Below are positions 38,470 through 47,343 of a stretch of 64,000 bases of DNA, in pieces. A model generated the notes under the pieces. The model was not told the origin of the DNA and did not search any database. It saw only the letters and a list, made by a program, of their open reading frames with translations. How positions within the stretch are numbered: position 1 is the stretch's first letter; each line of letters begins with the position of its first letter. The position numbers and the translations under genes are program-made. The stretch is from Acinetobacter lactucae (GTDB lineage: Bacteria; Pseudomonadota; Gammaproteobacteria; Pseudomonadales; Moraxellaceae), in the NCBI RefSeq assembly GCF_013344765.1, contig NZ_JABVBF010000001.1, forward strand, positions 1-64,000, read 5' to 3'.

Positions 38470-38735
38470 TAGACACAACTGTTGATGTAATTAATAAACT
38501 CGGTTTACATGCTCGTGCATCAGGAAAACTGATAGAGGTCACTACAAAATTTCGTTCGTCGATCCAAATTGGAAAAGGCGATCATTTAGTAGATGCAAAA
38601 AATATTATGTCTTTGCTGATGTTAGGTGCAGGTAAAGGGACCACTTTGCGATTGGTCATTGATGGTACCGACGAAGAACAGGCATTAAATGAAGTACAGG
38701 CGTTATTCGCCGCAAAATTTTATGAGGCAGATTAA
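38466..38735 (+). CDS. ptsO: HPr-family phosphocarrier protein NPr
   Basis: 89 residues. [18 protein letters not shown] contains the phospho-acceptor His15, and [20 protein letters not shown] is the regulatory Ser region with Lys-Asn-Ile. It is the NPr/PtsO type of the nitrogen-related PTS, judged by its pairing with rapZ. The start at 38466 overlaps the rapZ stop; an in-frame extension to 38424 lies within rapZ and is not needed. Confidence 0.92.
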   Translation: MIDTTVDVINKLGLHARASGKLIEVTTKFRSSIQIGKGDHLVDAKNIMSLLMLGAGKGTTLRLVIDGTDEEQALNEVQALFAAKFYEAD

Positions 38736-38737
38736 TC

Positions 38738-39274
38738 GTGGCACGTCGTCCCCAACGTTATACTGAAGAAGATTTTGGCTCTTTAGAAGGACGTGCAAGT
38801 AAGACAGAACAGAAAAAAGCAGTTCAACGTATGGCTGCTTTGGGTGAGCAATTAGCACAACTTTCTATTAAGCAGATTCAAAAACTCCCAGTTGATGAAC
38901 GTTTAATTGATGCGTTAATGGAAGTACAGAACATTAGTTCTTTTGAAGCTCGTCGTCGTCAGTTTCAACGTATTGGTAAATTATTGCGTAATGAAGATGA
39001 GACCATTATTTTGTCTTATTTAACTCCGCAGCAAGGCGCAAAAAAGCAGGCTCAATTGATGCGTTGGGTTGATCGTATGATCGAACAAGGTGACCCTGCA
39101 ATTAATGAATTTAGTAAAATTTATAATGCATCGGAGCGTCACACCTTGCGTCAGCATGTATTGAGAATCAAGCGTGATAAAACTCAAGAAGTGAGTGAAG
39201 CAGAGCTTGAGGCATCAAAAGGTAAATTTGTGAACTATGTGCAGCAAATTGCTTTATTGTCTGATCAAGGCTAA
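38738..39274 (+). CDS. yjgA: Ribosome biogenesis factor DarP/YjgA
   Basis: 178 residues of the DUF615 family, highly charged and helical, a 50S-associated assembly factor. RRPQRYTEEDFGSLEGRASKTEQKK at the start and a C-terminal helix pair are typical. The start is GTG, 2 bases after the NPr stop, with GAGGCAGA as RBS. It ends the rapZ-npr-yjgA unit at the terminator 39288-39317. Confidence 0.9.
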   Translation: MARRPQRYTEEDFGSLEGRASKTEQKKAVQRMAALGEQLAQLSIKQIQKLPVDERLIDALMEVQNISSFEARRRQFQRIGKLLRNEDETIILSYLTPQQGAKKQAQLMRWVDRMIEQGDPAINEFSKIYNASERHTLRQHVLRIKRDKTQEVSEAELEASKGKFVNYVQQIALLSDQG

Positions 39275-39287
39275 ATGCGATTAAATA

Positions 39288-39317
39288 AAAAAGCGACGCT
39301 CAAGGCGTCGCTTTTTT
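39288..39317 (+). terminator. Bidirectional terminator between yjgA and the acyl-CoA synthetase
   Basis: AAAAAGCGACGC / GCGTCGCTTTTTT around TCAAG, lying between convergent genes. Confidence 0.9.
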
Positions 39318-39319
39318 AT

Positions 39320-40957
39320 TTATATATTTTCAGCACGTTCTTTTGCCCATTCACGCAAAATAAACTTCTGTAATTTGCCGGTCGATGTTTTTGGAATTTC
39401 TGTAATGACCACATCTTTAGGAACTTTAAAGCGCGCTAACTCTTTTTGGCAATGTGCAATAATTTCTTCAGGTGTTGCCGTAGTACCCATCTTTAATTCA
39501 ATAAACGCACATGGTACTTCTTGCCAACGTGCATCGGGTTTAGCAACGACTGCAGCGGTTAATACCGCAGGGTGTTTATATAAAACATCTTCCACTTCTA
39601 AAGATGAAATATTTTCTCCACCTGAAATAATGATGTCTTTCGAACGATCAGTAATTTTTGCATAACCATCTGGATGACAAACGGCTAAGTCGCCCGTATG
39701 GAACCATCCACCTGCAAATGCTTCTTGAGTTGCTTGAGGATTCTTTAAATAACCTTTCATCACAATATTGCCACGGAACATAATTTCTCCCATGGTTTGT
39801 CCATCATTCGGGACAGGTTCCATAGTTTCGGGATCTAACACACGCATACTATCTTGTAATGGGTAGGGTACGCCTTGGCGGGAATGAAGCTGGGCTTGTT
39901 CAGCAATTGATAACTCATTCCATCCAGATTGAGAGGCACATAGTGCAGAAGGTCCATAAGTTTCTGTTAAGCCATATACGTGGTTTACGTTAATCCCCAT
40001 GTTGCGCATGCCTTCAATAATGGCAACAGGAGGCGCTGCTCCAGCCACCATAACTTCAACATGGTGATCAAATTCCGTTTGTTTTTCTTTAGGTAAGTTA
40101 AGAATCATTGAAAGAACAATAGGTGCACCACAGAAATAATCAACTTTGTGTTCTGCAATGAGTTGCATAACTAATTCTGGATCGACTTTGCGTAAACAAA
40201 TATTGGTTCCACCACTTGCTGCGATACTCCATGCAAAACACCAGCCATTACAATGAAAGAGGGGTAGTGTCCATAAATACACAGCACGCGGTTTCATTCC
40301 ACAAGCCAAGATATTGCTCGCAGCATTAAGATAAGCCCCACGATGATGATAGACCACACCTTTAGGGTTACCTGTAGTTCCAGAAGTGTAATTTAAGCTA
40401 ATCGCATCCCATTCATCTTCTGGTAAATGCCAAGAGAAGTTAATATCGCCTTGAGCGATCCATTCTTCATATTCAAAAGAACCTAAAAACTGGTTTTCAC
40501 CTTCGTATTCCGTATCAGCTACATCAATCACAATAATGTGTTGGTTTGGAATAAGTGAGAGGGCTTCTCTTGCTAAATTTACAAATTCAGGGTCAACCAA
40601 CAGCACTTTACTTTCAGCATGCTCTAACATGAAAGCGATTGTTTTTGCATCTAAACGTGTATTAAGAGTATTGAGTACCGCACCAGCCATAGGAACTGCA
40701 AAATGCGCTTCAATCATGGCTGGAATATTTGGCAATAAGACAGATACCGTATCATTTTTTTCAATTCCCAGTTGCTTGAGCTGAGATGCAAATTGGCAAC
40801 AACGTTGGTAAGTTTCTTTCCATGAAATTTGACGCTTACCATGAATAATCGAAGCTTGATCTGGATAAATATAAGCTGCACGCTCTAAGTAGCGTAGAGG
40901 TGATAACGCAACAAAGTTTGCGGGGGTGCGTGGTAACTCGTCATAAGCACTAACCAT
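39320..40957 (-). CDS. AMP-binding acyl-CoA synthetase (medium/long-chain type)
   Basis: 545 residues of the ANL adenylating family. NYTSGTTGNPKGVVYHHRG is the P-loop, VYGLTETYGPS is motif A5, GWFHTGDLAV is A7-A8, and the acetylation-sensitive Lys is in PKTSTGKLQKF near the C-terminus. It resembles the medium-chain/methylmercaptopropionate-type acyl-CoA ligases (DmdB-like). Chain length is not determinable. The start is ATG 40957 (CGGAG upstream); a TTG at 40966 adds three residues. Convergent with yjgA, divergent from thrS. Confidence 0.9.
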   Translation of the reverse strand: MVSAYDELPRTPANFVALSPLRYLERAAYIYPDQASIIHGKRQISWKETYQRCCQFASQLKQLGIEKNDTVSVLLPNIPAMIEAHFAVPMAGAVLNTLNTRLDAKTIAFMLEHAESKVLLVDPEFVNLAREALSLIPNQHIIVIDVADTEYEGENQFLGSFEYEEWIAQGDINFSWHLPEDEWDAISLNYTSGTTGNPKGVVYHHRGAYLNAASNILACGMKPRAVYLWTLPLFHCNGWCFAWSIAASGGTNICLRKVDPELVMQLIAEHKVDYFCGAPIVLSMILNLPKEKQTEFDHHVEVMVAGAAPPVAIIEGMRNMGINVNHVYGLTETYGPSALCASQSGWNELSIAEQAQLHSRQGVPYPLQDSMRVLDPETMEPVPNDGQTMGEIMFRGNIVMKGYLKNPQATQEAFAGGWFHTGDLAVCHPDGYAKITDRSKDIIISGGENISSLEVEDVLYKHPAVLTAAVVAKPDARWQEVPCAFIELKMGTTATPEEIIAHCQKELARFKVPKDVVITEIPKTSTGKLQKFILREWAKERAENI

Positions 40958-41206
40958 GTGAAACAACTCCGTGTTCTATTTTTAATTCATTCTTTGAAAA
41001 TATGACTTAATATTAATCAAAGCATTTATGCTTTAGTCTTAAAGGGCGATACCTTCCAGTCAAAAAATGAGCAGAAATGCTATTTTCTTCATCTTAAACC
41101 ACTTGTGCTAAATATATTTAAAAATCGCCTCAATATATTTTTTAAGTCATTTATTGCTGTTTACCTGATAAGCAAAATGTATTTATGATTTTATGGACTC
41201 AAAGGT

Positions 41207-41234
41207 TTTCACATTGCTTGAACAAGTGTAAAAT
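41207..41234 (+). promoter_or_regulatory. Candidate sigma-70 promoter of thrS
   Basis: TTTCAC (41207-41212) and TAAAAT (41229-41234) are separated by 16 bases. Transcription would start about 41241, giving a leader of roughly 110 bases. Of the 393 bases between the acyl-CoA synthetase start (40957) and thrS (41351), the AT-rich half nearer the synthetase shows nothing else I recognise beyond that gene's own promoter region. Confidence 0.4.
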
Positions 41235-41304
41235 CTTTCAGGTTTTTTAACTTTGATTTACACCGTTTTTATATTTTGAGGTTCGCCTCGATCATAATCT
41301 CGCG

Positions 41305-41333
41305 GTGAAATGCTCCTTCGTATAGGGCATCAC
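41305..41333 (+). promoter_or_regulatory. Anticodon-arm-like hairpin in the thrS leader (candidate ThrRS operator)
   Basis: GTG..ATGC.CC (41305-41316) pairs with GG-GCAT-CAC (41325-41333), with bulged AA and T. The loop is TTCGTATA (41317-41324). In the loop, CGT occupies positions 3-5, preceded by T and followed by A, like U33-CGU-A37 of a tRNA-Thr anticodon loop. It ends 7 bases before the AAGGA ribosome-binding region. In E. coli thrS, a hairpin of this kind is bound by ThrRS to repress translation. Confidence 0.55.
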
Positions 41334-41350
41334 TCCTTAAGGATTTTTTT

Positions 41351-43273
41351 ATGCCAATTATCACATTGCCAAATGGCGATCAAAAGAGTTTTGATCACGC
41401 TGTATCTGTTATGGAAGTTGCCCAAAGTATCGGGCCTGGTCTAGCAAAAAATACTGTTGCTGGCCGTGTAAATGATCGCTTAGTTGATGCATGTGACTTA
41501 ATTACCGAAGATTCGACCTTACAAATTATCACTCCAAAAGATGAAGAAGGTCTTGAAATCATTCGCCATTCTTGTGCACACCTTGTAGGACATGCTGTTA
41601 AACAGCTTTTCCCTGAAGCTAAGATGGTGATTGGTCCAGTCATTGAAGAAGGTTTTTACTACGACATCTGGATGCCCCGTCCGTTTACATTAGACGATAT
41701 GGCAGCGATCGAAGAGCGCATGAAAAAGCTCATCGACCAAGATTACGATGTCGTTAAAAAAATGACACCACGTGATGAAGTAATTGCTGAATTTACTGCA
41801 CGTGGCGAAGAATACAAATTACGCTTGATTGCAGACATGCCTGAAGAAACACAAATGGGCTTGTACTACCATCAAGATTATTTGGATATGTGCCGTGGTC
41901 CACACGTACCGAACACCAAATTCTTAAAATCATTCAAGCTGACAAAAATCTCTGGCGCTTACTGGCGCGGTGATGCAAAGAATGAACAGCTTCAACGTAT
42001 TTATGGTACAGCTTGGGCAGACAAAAAACAGCTCGCTGCATATATCAAACGTATCGAAGAAGCTGAAAAGCGTGACCATCGTAAAATTGGTAAAGCTTTA
42101 GACTTGTTCCATATGCAAGAAGAAGCACCCGGTATGGTGTTCTGGCATCCAAATGGCTGGACTATTTACCAAGTACTTGAACAATACATGCGTAAAGTTC
42201 AGCAAGACAATGGTTACCTTGAGATTAAAACACCACAAATTGTAGACTTTACATTGTGGGAAAAATCAGGTCATGCGGCGAACTACGCAGACAACATGTT
42301 TACGACTCATTCTGAAAATCGTAACTATGCGGTTAAGCCAATGAACTGCCCATGTCACGTGCAAGTATTCAACCAAGGTTTGAAGTCTTACCGTGATCTA
42401 CCAATTCGTTTAGCAGAGTTTGGTTCTTGTCATCGTAATGAACCATCAGGTTCTTTACACGGCATTATGCGTGTACGTGGCTTTACCCAAGATGACGCCC
42501 ATATCTTCTGTACTAAAGAACAGATCGGTCAAGAAGTTGCAGACTTTATTAAACTTACTTTAGATGTTTATAAAGATTTTGGCTTTGAAGAAGTGCAAAT
42601 GAAGCTTTCTACACGTCCAGAAAAACGTGTGGGTGATGATGCGCTTTGGGATATGGCTGAGAAATCTTTAGCAGATGCTTTAGATGCAGCGGGTCTGGAT
42701 TGGGAATTACAACCGGGTGAAGGCGCGTTCTACGGTCCGAAAATTGAATTCTCATTGAAAGACTGTCTCGGACGTGTATGGCAATGTGGTACTATTCAGT
42801 GTGACTTCAACTTACCAGAACGTTTAGATGCGTCTTATGTGACTGAAGACAATGATCGTGATCAGCCTGTTATGTTGCATCGTGCAATTCTTGGCAGTTT
42901 TGAGCGTTTTATTGGTATACTAATTGAACACTACGCTGGTTTCATGCCACCTTGGTTGTCGCCGTTACAAGCATGTGTCATGAATATTACGGACTCTCAA
43001 GCTGAAGCTTGTGAGAACGTCGTAGCAAAACTCAAAGAAAATGGCCTTCGTGCTATTTCTGACTTGAGAAATGAAAAAATCGGATTTAAGATTCGTGAGC
43101 GTACTCTAGAGCGTATTCCTTACCTGTTAGTTCTTGGTGATCGAGAAGTTGAAGAAGGTACAGTGAATGTGCGTACTCGCTCAGGAAAAAATTTAGGTAC
43201 TATGTCAGTAGATGCATTCATTGACTTAGTGAAGTCTGCCGTCGCCGAACGTGGCCGGTATATTGTGGAGTAA
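41351..43273 (+). CDS. thrS: Threonine-tRNA ligase
   Basis: 640 residues, class II synthetase. Domain order is TGS (1-60), tRNA_SAD editing domain with [11 protein letters not shown] (HxxxH, about 75-85), the catalytic core with zinc ligand Cys in [10 protein letters not shown] and motif 2 [19 protein letters not shown], and a C-terminal anticodon-binding domain. Length matches E. coli ThrS (642). An AAGGA RBS precedes the ATG. It is 5 bases from infC, so IF3 is co-transcribed. Autoregulation through the leader hairpin at 41305-41333 is likely but inferred. Confidence 0.97.
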   Translation: MPIITLPNGDQKSFDHAVSVMEVAQSIGPGLAKNTVAGRVNDRLVDACDLITEDSTLQIITPKDEEGLEIIRHSCAHLVGHAVKQLFPEAKMVIGPVIEEGFYYDIWMPRPFTLDDMAAIEERMKKLIDQDYDVVKKMTPRDEVIAEFTARGEEYKLRLIADMPEETQMGLYYHQDYLDMCRGPHVPNTKFLKSFKLTKISGAYWRGDAKNEQLQRIYGTAWADKKQLAAYIKRIEEAEKRDHRKIGKALDLFHMQEEAPGMVFWHPNGWTIYQVLEQYMRKVQQDNGYLEIKTPQIVDFTLWEKSGHAANYADNMFTTHSENRNYAVKPMNCPCHVQVFNQGLKSYRDLPIRLAEFGSCHRNEPSGSLHGIMRVRGFTQDDAHIFCTKEQIGQEVADFIKLTLDVYKDFGFEEVQMKLSTRPEKRVGDDALWDMAEKSLADALDAAGLDWELQPGEGAFYGPKIEFSLKDCLGRVWQCGTIQCDFNLPERLDASYVTEDNDRDQPVMLHRAILGSFERFIGILIEHYAGFMPPWLSPLQACVMNITDSQAEACENVVAKLKENGLRAISDLRNEKIGFKIRERTLERIPYLLVLGDREVEEGTVNVRTRSGKNLGTMSVDAFIDLVKSAVAERGRYIVE

Positions 43274-43278
43274 GAAAG

Positions 43279-43830
43279 ATTAAACAGCCTGACCGTAACC
43301 AACAACAAGGTGCAAAAAGCAACCGTCCAGCAATTAACGACGAGATCCGTGCAAAAGAAGTACGCCTCGTTGGTGCTGACGGTGAGCAAAAAGGAATTGT
43401 TTCATTAAATGAAGCACTGCGCGCTGCTGAAGAGGCAGATCTTGACCTAGTTGAGATCGTTGCAAACGCCGAGCCGCCTGTTTGTAAAATTATGGATTAC
43501 AACAAGCACTTGTTTGACCTTAAGCAGAAGCAAAAAGATGCGAAGAAAAAACAGCATCAAGTGCAAGTGAAGGAAATCAAACTGCGCCCTGCAACTGATG
43601 TTGGTGATTATCAAGTTAAGCTTCGTGCTATTTTGAAATTCCTTGAAGAAGGAAACAAAGTGAAAATCACCTTACGTTTCCGTGGTCGTGAAATGGCTCA
43701 CCAACAACTTGGCTTAGCTCAATTACAAAAGATTGAAGCTGATGTCGCTGAGTTTGGGGTTGTGGAACAAGCACCTAAAATGGAAGGCCGTCAAATGGGT
43801 ATGTTACTTGGACCGAAAAAGAAAAAGTAA
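43279..43830 (+). CDS. infC: Translation initiation factor IF-3 (ATT start)
   Basis: 183 residues, which blocks premature 30S-50S joining and proofreads start codons. The reading frame is open upstream of the first ATG (43492). Conserved IF3 N-domain sequence [16 protein letters not shown] and [18 protein letters not shown] is encoded there. The only plausible start is ATT at 43279, five bases after the thrS stop, with GGAG and AAGAAAG upstream. An AUU start is the known IF3 autoregulatory device. The C-domain ([34 protein letters not shown]) is complete. A terminator follows, separating it from rpmI. Confidence 0.96.
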   Translation: MKQPDRNQQQGAKSNRPAINDEIRAKEVRLVGADGEQKGIVSLNEALRAAEEADLDLVEIVANAEPPVCKIMDYNKHLFDLKQKQKDAKKKQHQVQVKEIKLRPATDVGDYQVKLRAILKFLEEGNKVKITLRFRGREMAHQQLGLAQLQKIEADVAEFGVVEQAPKMEGRQMGMLLGPKKKK

Positions 43831-43835
43831 TACTC

Positions 43836-43866
43836 AAAAAAAGCACTGCAAAAGCAGTGCTTTTTT
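43836..43866 (+). terminator. Terminator of thrS-infC
   Basis: AAAAAAAGCACTGC / GCAGTGCTTTTTT with loop AAAA, 5 bases after the infC stop. Confidence 0.9.
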
Positions 43867-44057
43867 ATAACCGCATTACAATAATAAAGATGATTTCACT
43901 TTTCTCTATTCAGTTCTATTTAAGATAATTGCTATATTTTGAAAGAAATTCAATTCTTGAATTTTATGTATTTTTTAGTGTTGGAAACCTCATCGCCCCT
44001 CTTAAAACATGCTATAACGCAAGACGCAGTCATGATAACGATGAATAGGAAAATAGA

Positions 44058-44678
44058 ATGATTGATCTATATTATTGGGGAACTCCCAATGGACATAAAA
44101 TCACAATTGCCTTAGAAGAAATGGGACTGGATTACACCCTTTACCCAATCAATATTTTAGAAAATGATCAATTTCAGCCAGACTTTCTGAGAATTTCTCC
44201 AAATAATAAAATTCCGGCAATTGTTGACCAGAATGGACCTCGTGGCGAGCCAATTTCGATATTTGAATCAGGTGCTATCTTGCAATATTTAGGACGGAAA
44301 ACGGGATTATTTTATCCAACCGATGAGCAAGAGCGAGTTGAAGTTGAACAATGGCTCATGTGGCAAATGGGTGGGCTAGGGCCTATGCTTGGGCAGAATC
44401 ATCATTTTAACCGTTTTGCATCAGAAAAAATTCCATACGCGATAGACCGCTATGTAAATGAAACTAAACGTTTATATGGTGTATTAAATAAACAGCTCAT
44501 TGGTCAGAAGTTTGTTGCAGGTGAATACTCTATTGCTGATATGGCAATTTTACCTTGGATCTTGCGCTATGAATGGCAGGGTATTCAATTAGAAGATTAT
44601 CCTTATGTACAAGAATATATTGTTCGCTTGACGGCACGTCCTGCGATACAAAAAGCATTATCAATTAAAGTTATCTAA
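44058..44678 (+). CDS. Glutathione S-transferase family protein (YfcG/YghU-like)
   Basis: 206 residues. YYWGTPNGHKITIALEEMGLDY is the Nu-class-like N-terminus in which TPNGxK replaces a catalytic Ser/Tyr loop. NKIPAIVD supplies the cis-Pro, and SIFESGAILQYLGRKTG is the glutathione-binding ES motif. The helical C-domain has YSIADMAILPWI. Nu-class relatives act as disulfide reductases. Own RBS (AGGAAAA). It separates infC from rpmI together with the next two genes. Confidence 0.9.
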   Translation: MIDLYYWGTPNGHKITIALEEMGLDYTLYPINILENDQFQPDFLRISPNNKIPAIVDQNGPRGEPISIFESGAILQYLGRKTGLFYPTDEQERVEVEQWLMWQMGGLGPMLGQNHHFNRFASEKIPYAIDRYVNETKRLYGVLNKQLIGQKFVAGEYSIADMAILPWILRYEWQGIQLEDYPYVQEYIVRLTARPAIQKALSIKVI

Positions 44679-44731
44679 TTCTTATTGGTACCTTAATGAA
44701 TAAAGTGAAAGGTGATTTGGTCTAATTTAAT

Positions 44732-45160
44732 ATGCTAAGTTACTTTTTACTTTTTTTGAGTGCTTTTGGGGCGGCCACATTATTACCGTTACAATCCGAA
44801 GCTGTGCTCGCCACCTTGTTATTAAAAAAAGAACATTCTGCTTTCCTTCTAATTTCTATCGCCACTTTCGGAAATGTACTGGGCTCGTGTGTGAACTGGT
44901 GGCTAGGTTTAAAAATAGAGCAGTTTAAACACAAAAAGTGGTTCCCGGTTTCTGAAAAACGTTTAGAACAAGCTCAACGTTTTTATCATAAGTATGGATT
45001 TTATTCGCTGCTTCTAAGTTGGACACCAGTGATTGGAGATCCAATTACTTTAGTTGCTGGTTTATTCAAAGAAAATTTTTGGCGCTTTTTAATTATAGTT
45101 TTGATTGCGAAGGCTGGGCGTTATATTTTTATTTATTGGGTGATTACAGATTTTATTTAA
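44732..45160 (+). CDS. YqaA-family (DedA-like) membrane protein
   Basis: 142 residues with about four hydrophobic segments. LPLQSEAVLATLLL, FGNVLGSCVNWWLGL, and SLLLSWTPVIGDPITLVAGLFK (the Gly-Asp-Pro re-entrant motif) are typical of YqaA/SNARE-associated proteins. Family function relates to lipid or envelope homeostasis but is unproved. It is 53 bases after the GST gene and converges on the MFS gene. Confidence 0.85.
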   Translation: MLSYFLLFLSAFGAATLLPLQSEAVLATLLLKKEHSAFLLISIATFGNVLGSCVNWWLGLKIEQFKHKKWFPVSEKRLEQAQRFYHKYGFYSLLLSWTPVIGDPITLVAGLFKENFWRFLIIVLIAKAGRYIFIYWVITDFI

Positions 45161-45165
45161 AATAA

Positions 45166-45183
45166 AAGCATCCGAAGATGCTT
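45166..45183 (+). terminator. Weak bidirectional hairpin between yqaA and an MFS gene
   Basis: AAGCATC / GATGCTT with loop CGAA, only 5 bases after the YqaA stop, in an AT-rich gap of 40 bases between convergent genes. The T tract is short. Confidence 0.5.
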
Positions 45184-45200
45184 AAATTAAAATGAATTCA

Positions 45201-46463
45201 TTAGTCTTCTGAGCTTTTAGTAATATCGACTTTAAATAAGTCATTGGTTTTTAGCCAACAGAAAGTAACAACGACCAAAGTCATACAACCACCAAAAATA
45301 GTTGCTGTAATCGTTCCCAAATATTTTGCTGCCAAACCTGATTCAAATGCACCAAGCTCATTACTTGATGAAACGAACATTCCGTTTACAGCAGCTACGC
45401 GACCACGCATATTTTCTGGCGGGAAAATTTGCAAAATAGTTTGTCTAACTACAACCGAAATACTGTCACAAGCACCTGTCATCGCCAGTGCAAATAGAGA
45501 TAACCACATATTTTTCGAGAAGGCGAATAAAATGGTGAATACTCCAAAACCGGCTACGGCAAGTAACATGTTACGCCATGCATGCTGAGTTGGTGGGAAA
45601 CGAGTCAAAGCAATCATAGTGACGAGCGCACCAATAGATGGTGCCGCACGCAAATATCCCAGTCCTTCTGGACCAACTTTCAAAATATCTTCTGCGAAAA
45701 TTGGCAATAACGCGATGACTCCACCAAATAGAACAGAAGCTAAATCAAGAGAAATCGCCCAAAGAACAATTTTGGTTTTCCAGATAAAACGAAAACCATC
45801 TCCTAAACTTTCTAAAACATTCGCAGTTTCTATTTTAGGAAAACTACGCTTATGCAGTAAATTAATTAATATAAAACAAATGCCCAGTAACGTCGCAACA
45901 CTAAATAGGCTGGTTTCTCGGCCTAAATAGGCCAGCATAAAACCACCAAGCATAGGTCCAATAATTACACCACTTTGCCAACCAATTGTCGTCCATGTTG
46001 CACCATTTGCATACAGCTCACGGGGAATTAAAAATGGCTTTAAAGATGTTGCAGAAGGATTGTAAAACCCACGTATAGTACCTAAGCCAAAAATAACAGC
46101 ATAAATACCCCAAGAAAGGAAATTTACGCTGATATGACCTAAACCATGCAGATGGAATAGCAACCAAAGAACTAAAGGAAGAGGAACCGAAAAAAACAAA
46201 CAGATTTTCATAATAATTTGTTTATTAAACCTATCTGCAAAATAGCCACCCCAAAGAGAAAGCGCAATAAAAGGAATGGCTTCAGCAAGTCCTATTAAAC
46301 CTAGAGTCAGTGGGTCTTTGGTGATTCGATAGAGTGAGTAAGCAACAATAATTTCTTGAATCAGAATTGCTAAAGTTAAGCAAAATTGATTAATCGTAAC
46401 AATTGAGAAATCTCTATAGCGTAAGGCGGCAAATGCATCATGTTTCTGCATTGGGAATATCAT
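45201..46463 (-). CDS. MFS transporter (EntS/MFS_3-like)
   Basis: 420 residues with about twelve membrane helices. FAALRYRDFSIVTINQFCLTLA and LSLWGGYFADRFNKQIIM (GxxADRxxRR-like loop) and LLPIFAEDILKVGPEGLGYLRAAPSIGAL are typical of the MFS_3 group that includes the enterobactin exporter EntS. Substrate unknown; no siderophore genes are nearby. ATG at 46463 or 46451 are both possible, and neither has a clear RBS. Confidence 0.85.
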   Translation of the reverse strand: MIFPMQKHDAFAALRYRDFSIVTINQFCLTLAILIQEIIVAYSLYRITKDPLTLGLIGLAEAIPFIALSLWGGYFADRFNKQIIMKICLFFSVPLPLVLWLLFHLHGLGHISVNFLSWGIYAVIFGLGTIRGFYNPSATSLKPFLIPRELYANGATWTTIGWQSGVIIGPMLGGFMLAYLGRETSLFSVATLLGICFILINLLHKRSFPKIETANVLESLGDGFRFIWKTKIVLWAISLDLASVLFGGVIALLPIFAEDILKVGPEGLGYLRAAPSIGALVTMIALTRFPPTQHAWRNMLLAVAGFGVFTILFAFSKNMWLSLFALAMTGACDSISVVVRQTILQIFPPENMRGRVAAVNGMFVSSSNELGAFESGLAAKYLGTITATIFGGCMTLVVVTFCWLKTNDLFKVDITKSSED

Positions 46464-46605
46464 ATGTTGATAATTTGATCGTATTATAAATGGAAAAAAG
46501 CCCAGGTGCTTTATTTATTATTGATATCGCTGCCACAGTTGAAATCGAAAAGTCTTTCTTTGCACCTATAAAAACCGTAACTAATAGTTTTAATTTTAGT
46601 CAGCA

Positions 46606-46614
46606 TGCTATAAA
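46606..46614 (+). promoter_or_regulatory. Extended -10 promoter of rpmI-rplT
   Basis: TGC-TATAAA (then AT) forms an extended -10 about 75 bases upstream of rpmI, with a poor -35. The leader between holds the palindrome ACCTGCAGGT (46628-46637) and a hairpin with arms GATTTTGCA / TGCAATC around ATGG (46639-46658), possibly an L20 autoregulatory site. The upstream infC terminator makes a separate promoter necessary. Confidence 0.45.
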
Positions 46615-46689
46615 ATACGCGCTTCCTTACCTGCAGGTCGATTTTGCAATGGTGCAATCGCGCCGAACAGGTGCCTAAAAGAGGTTACT

Positions 46690-46884
46690 ATGGCTAAGTT
46701 AAAAACTCGCCGTGGTGCAGCTAAACGCTTCAAAGCGACTGCAAACGGTTTTAAGCGTAAACAAGCGTTCAAGCGCCACATCTTGACCAAAAAATCTGCT
46801 AAACGTATCCGTCAATTACGCGGCTGTGTAATGGTTCATGTTTCTGACATGAATTCAGTTCGTCGTATGTGCCCATACATCTAA
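46690..46884 (+). CDS. rpmI: 50S ribosomal protein L35
   Basis: 64 residues, very basic. [22 protein letters not shown] and [10 protein letters not shown] are the L35 signature; length is standard. AGAGGTT RBS. It is 11 bases from rplT. In E. coli it follows infC directly; here about 2.9 kb intervene. Confidence 0.97.
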   Translation: MAKLKTRRGAAKRFKATANGFKRKQAFKRHILTKKSAKRIRQLRGCVMVHVSDMNSVRRMCPYI

Positions 46885-46895
46885 GGAGATTATAA

Positions 46896-47255
46896 ATGGC
46901 TCGTGTAAAACGTGGTGTAGTGGCTCATCGTCGTCACAAAAAAATTCTTGCTCGCGCTAAAGGTTACTATGGTGCTCGTTCACGCGTTTACCGCGTAGCG
47001 TTCCAAGCGGTAATCAAAGCTGGTCAATACGCTTACCGTGACCGCCGTCAAAAGAAACGTCAATTCCGTGCTTTATGGATTGCGCGTATCAATGCTGGTG
47101 CTCGTCAAAACGGTTTGTCTTACAGCCGTATGATCGATGGCTTGAAAAAAGCTCAAGTGATCATCGACCGTCGCGTATTAGCTGACATCGCTATGCATGA
47201 TGCAGTAGCATTTGCTGCTTTAGCTGAAAAAGCTAAAGGTGCATTAGCTGCATAA
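46896..47255 (+). CDS. rplT: 50S ribosomal protein L20
   Basis: 119 residues. [30 protein letters not shown]... is the conserved basic N-terminal extension, followed by the globular RNA-binding part ([15 protein letters not shown]). L20 is needed for early 50S assembly and represses its own operon in E. coli. Followed by a strong terminator at 47272-47297. Confidence 0.97.
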
Positions 47256-47271
47256 GCTTAGAGATTCAAAG

Positions 47272-47297
47272 AAAGACCGCTTTTTAGCGGTCTTTTT
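47272..47297 (+). terminator. Terminator of rpmI-rplT
   Basis: AAAGACCGC / GCGGTCTTT around TTTTTA, followed by a T-run. It cuts the ribosomal genes from the pheST genes downstream. Confidence 0.88.
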
Positions 47298-47343
47298 TTA
47301 TTTTTAGTGGTCCTAATTTAAAAAAGATAATAATCAGAGATAA

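Noticed and set aside
46490-46678. 62-codon ORF upstream of rpmI
   Set aside because: It spans the probable rpmI promoter and leader, lacks a family match and an RBS.
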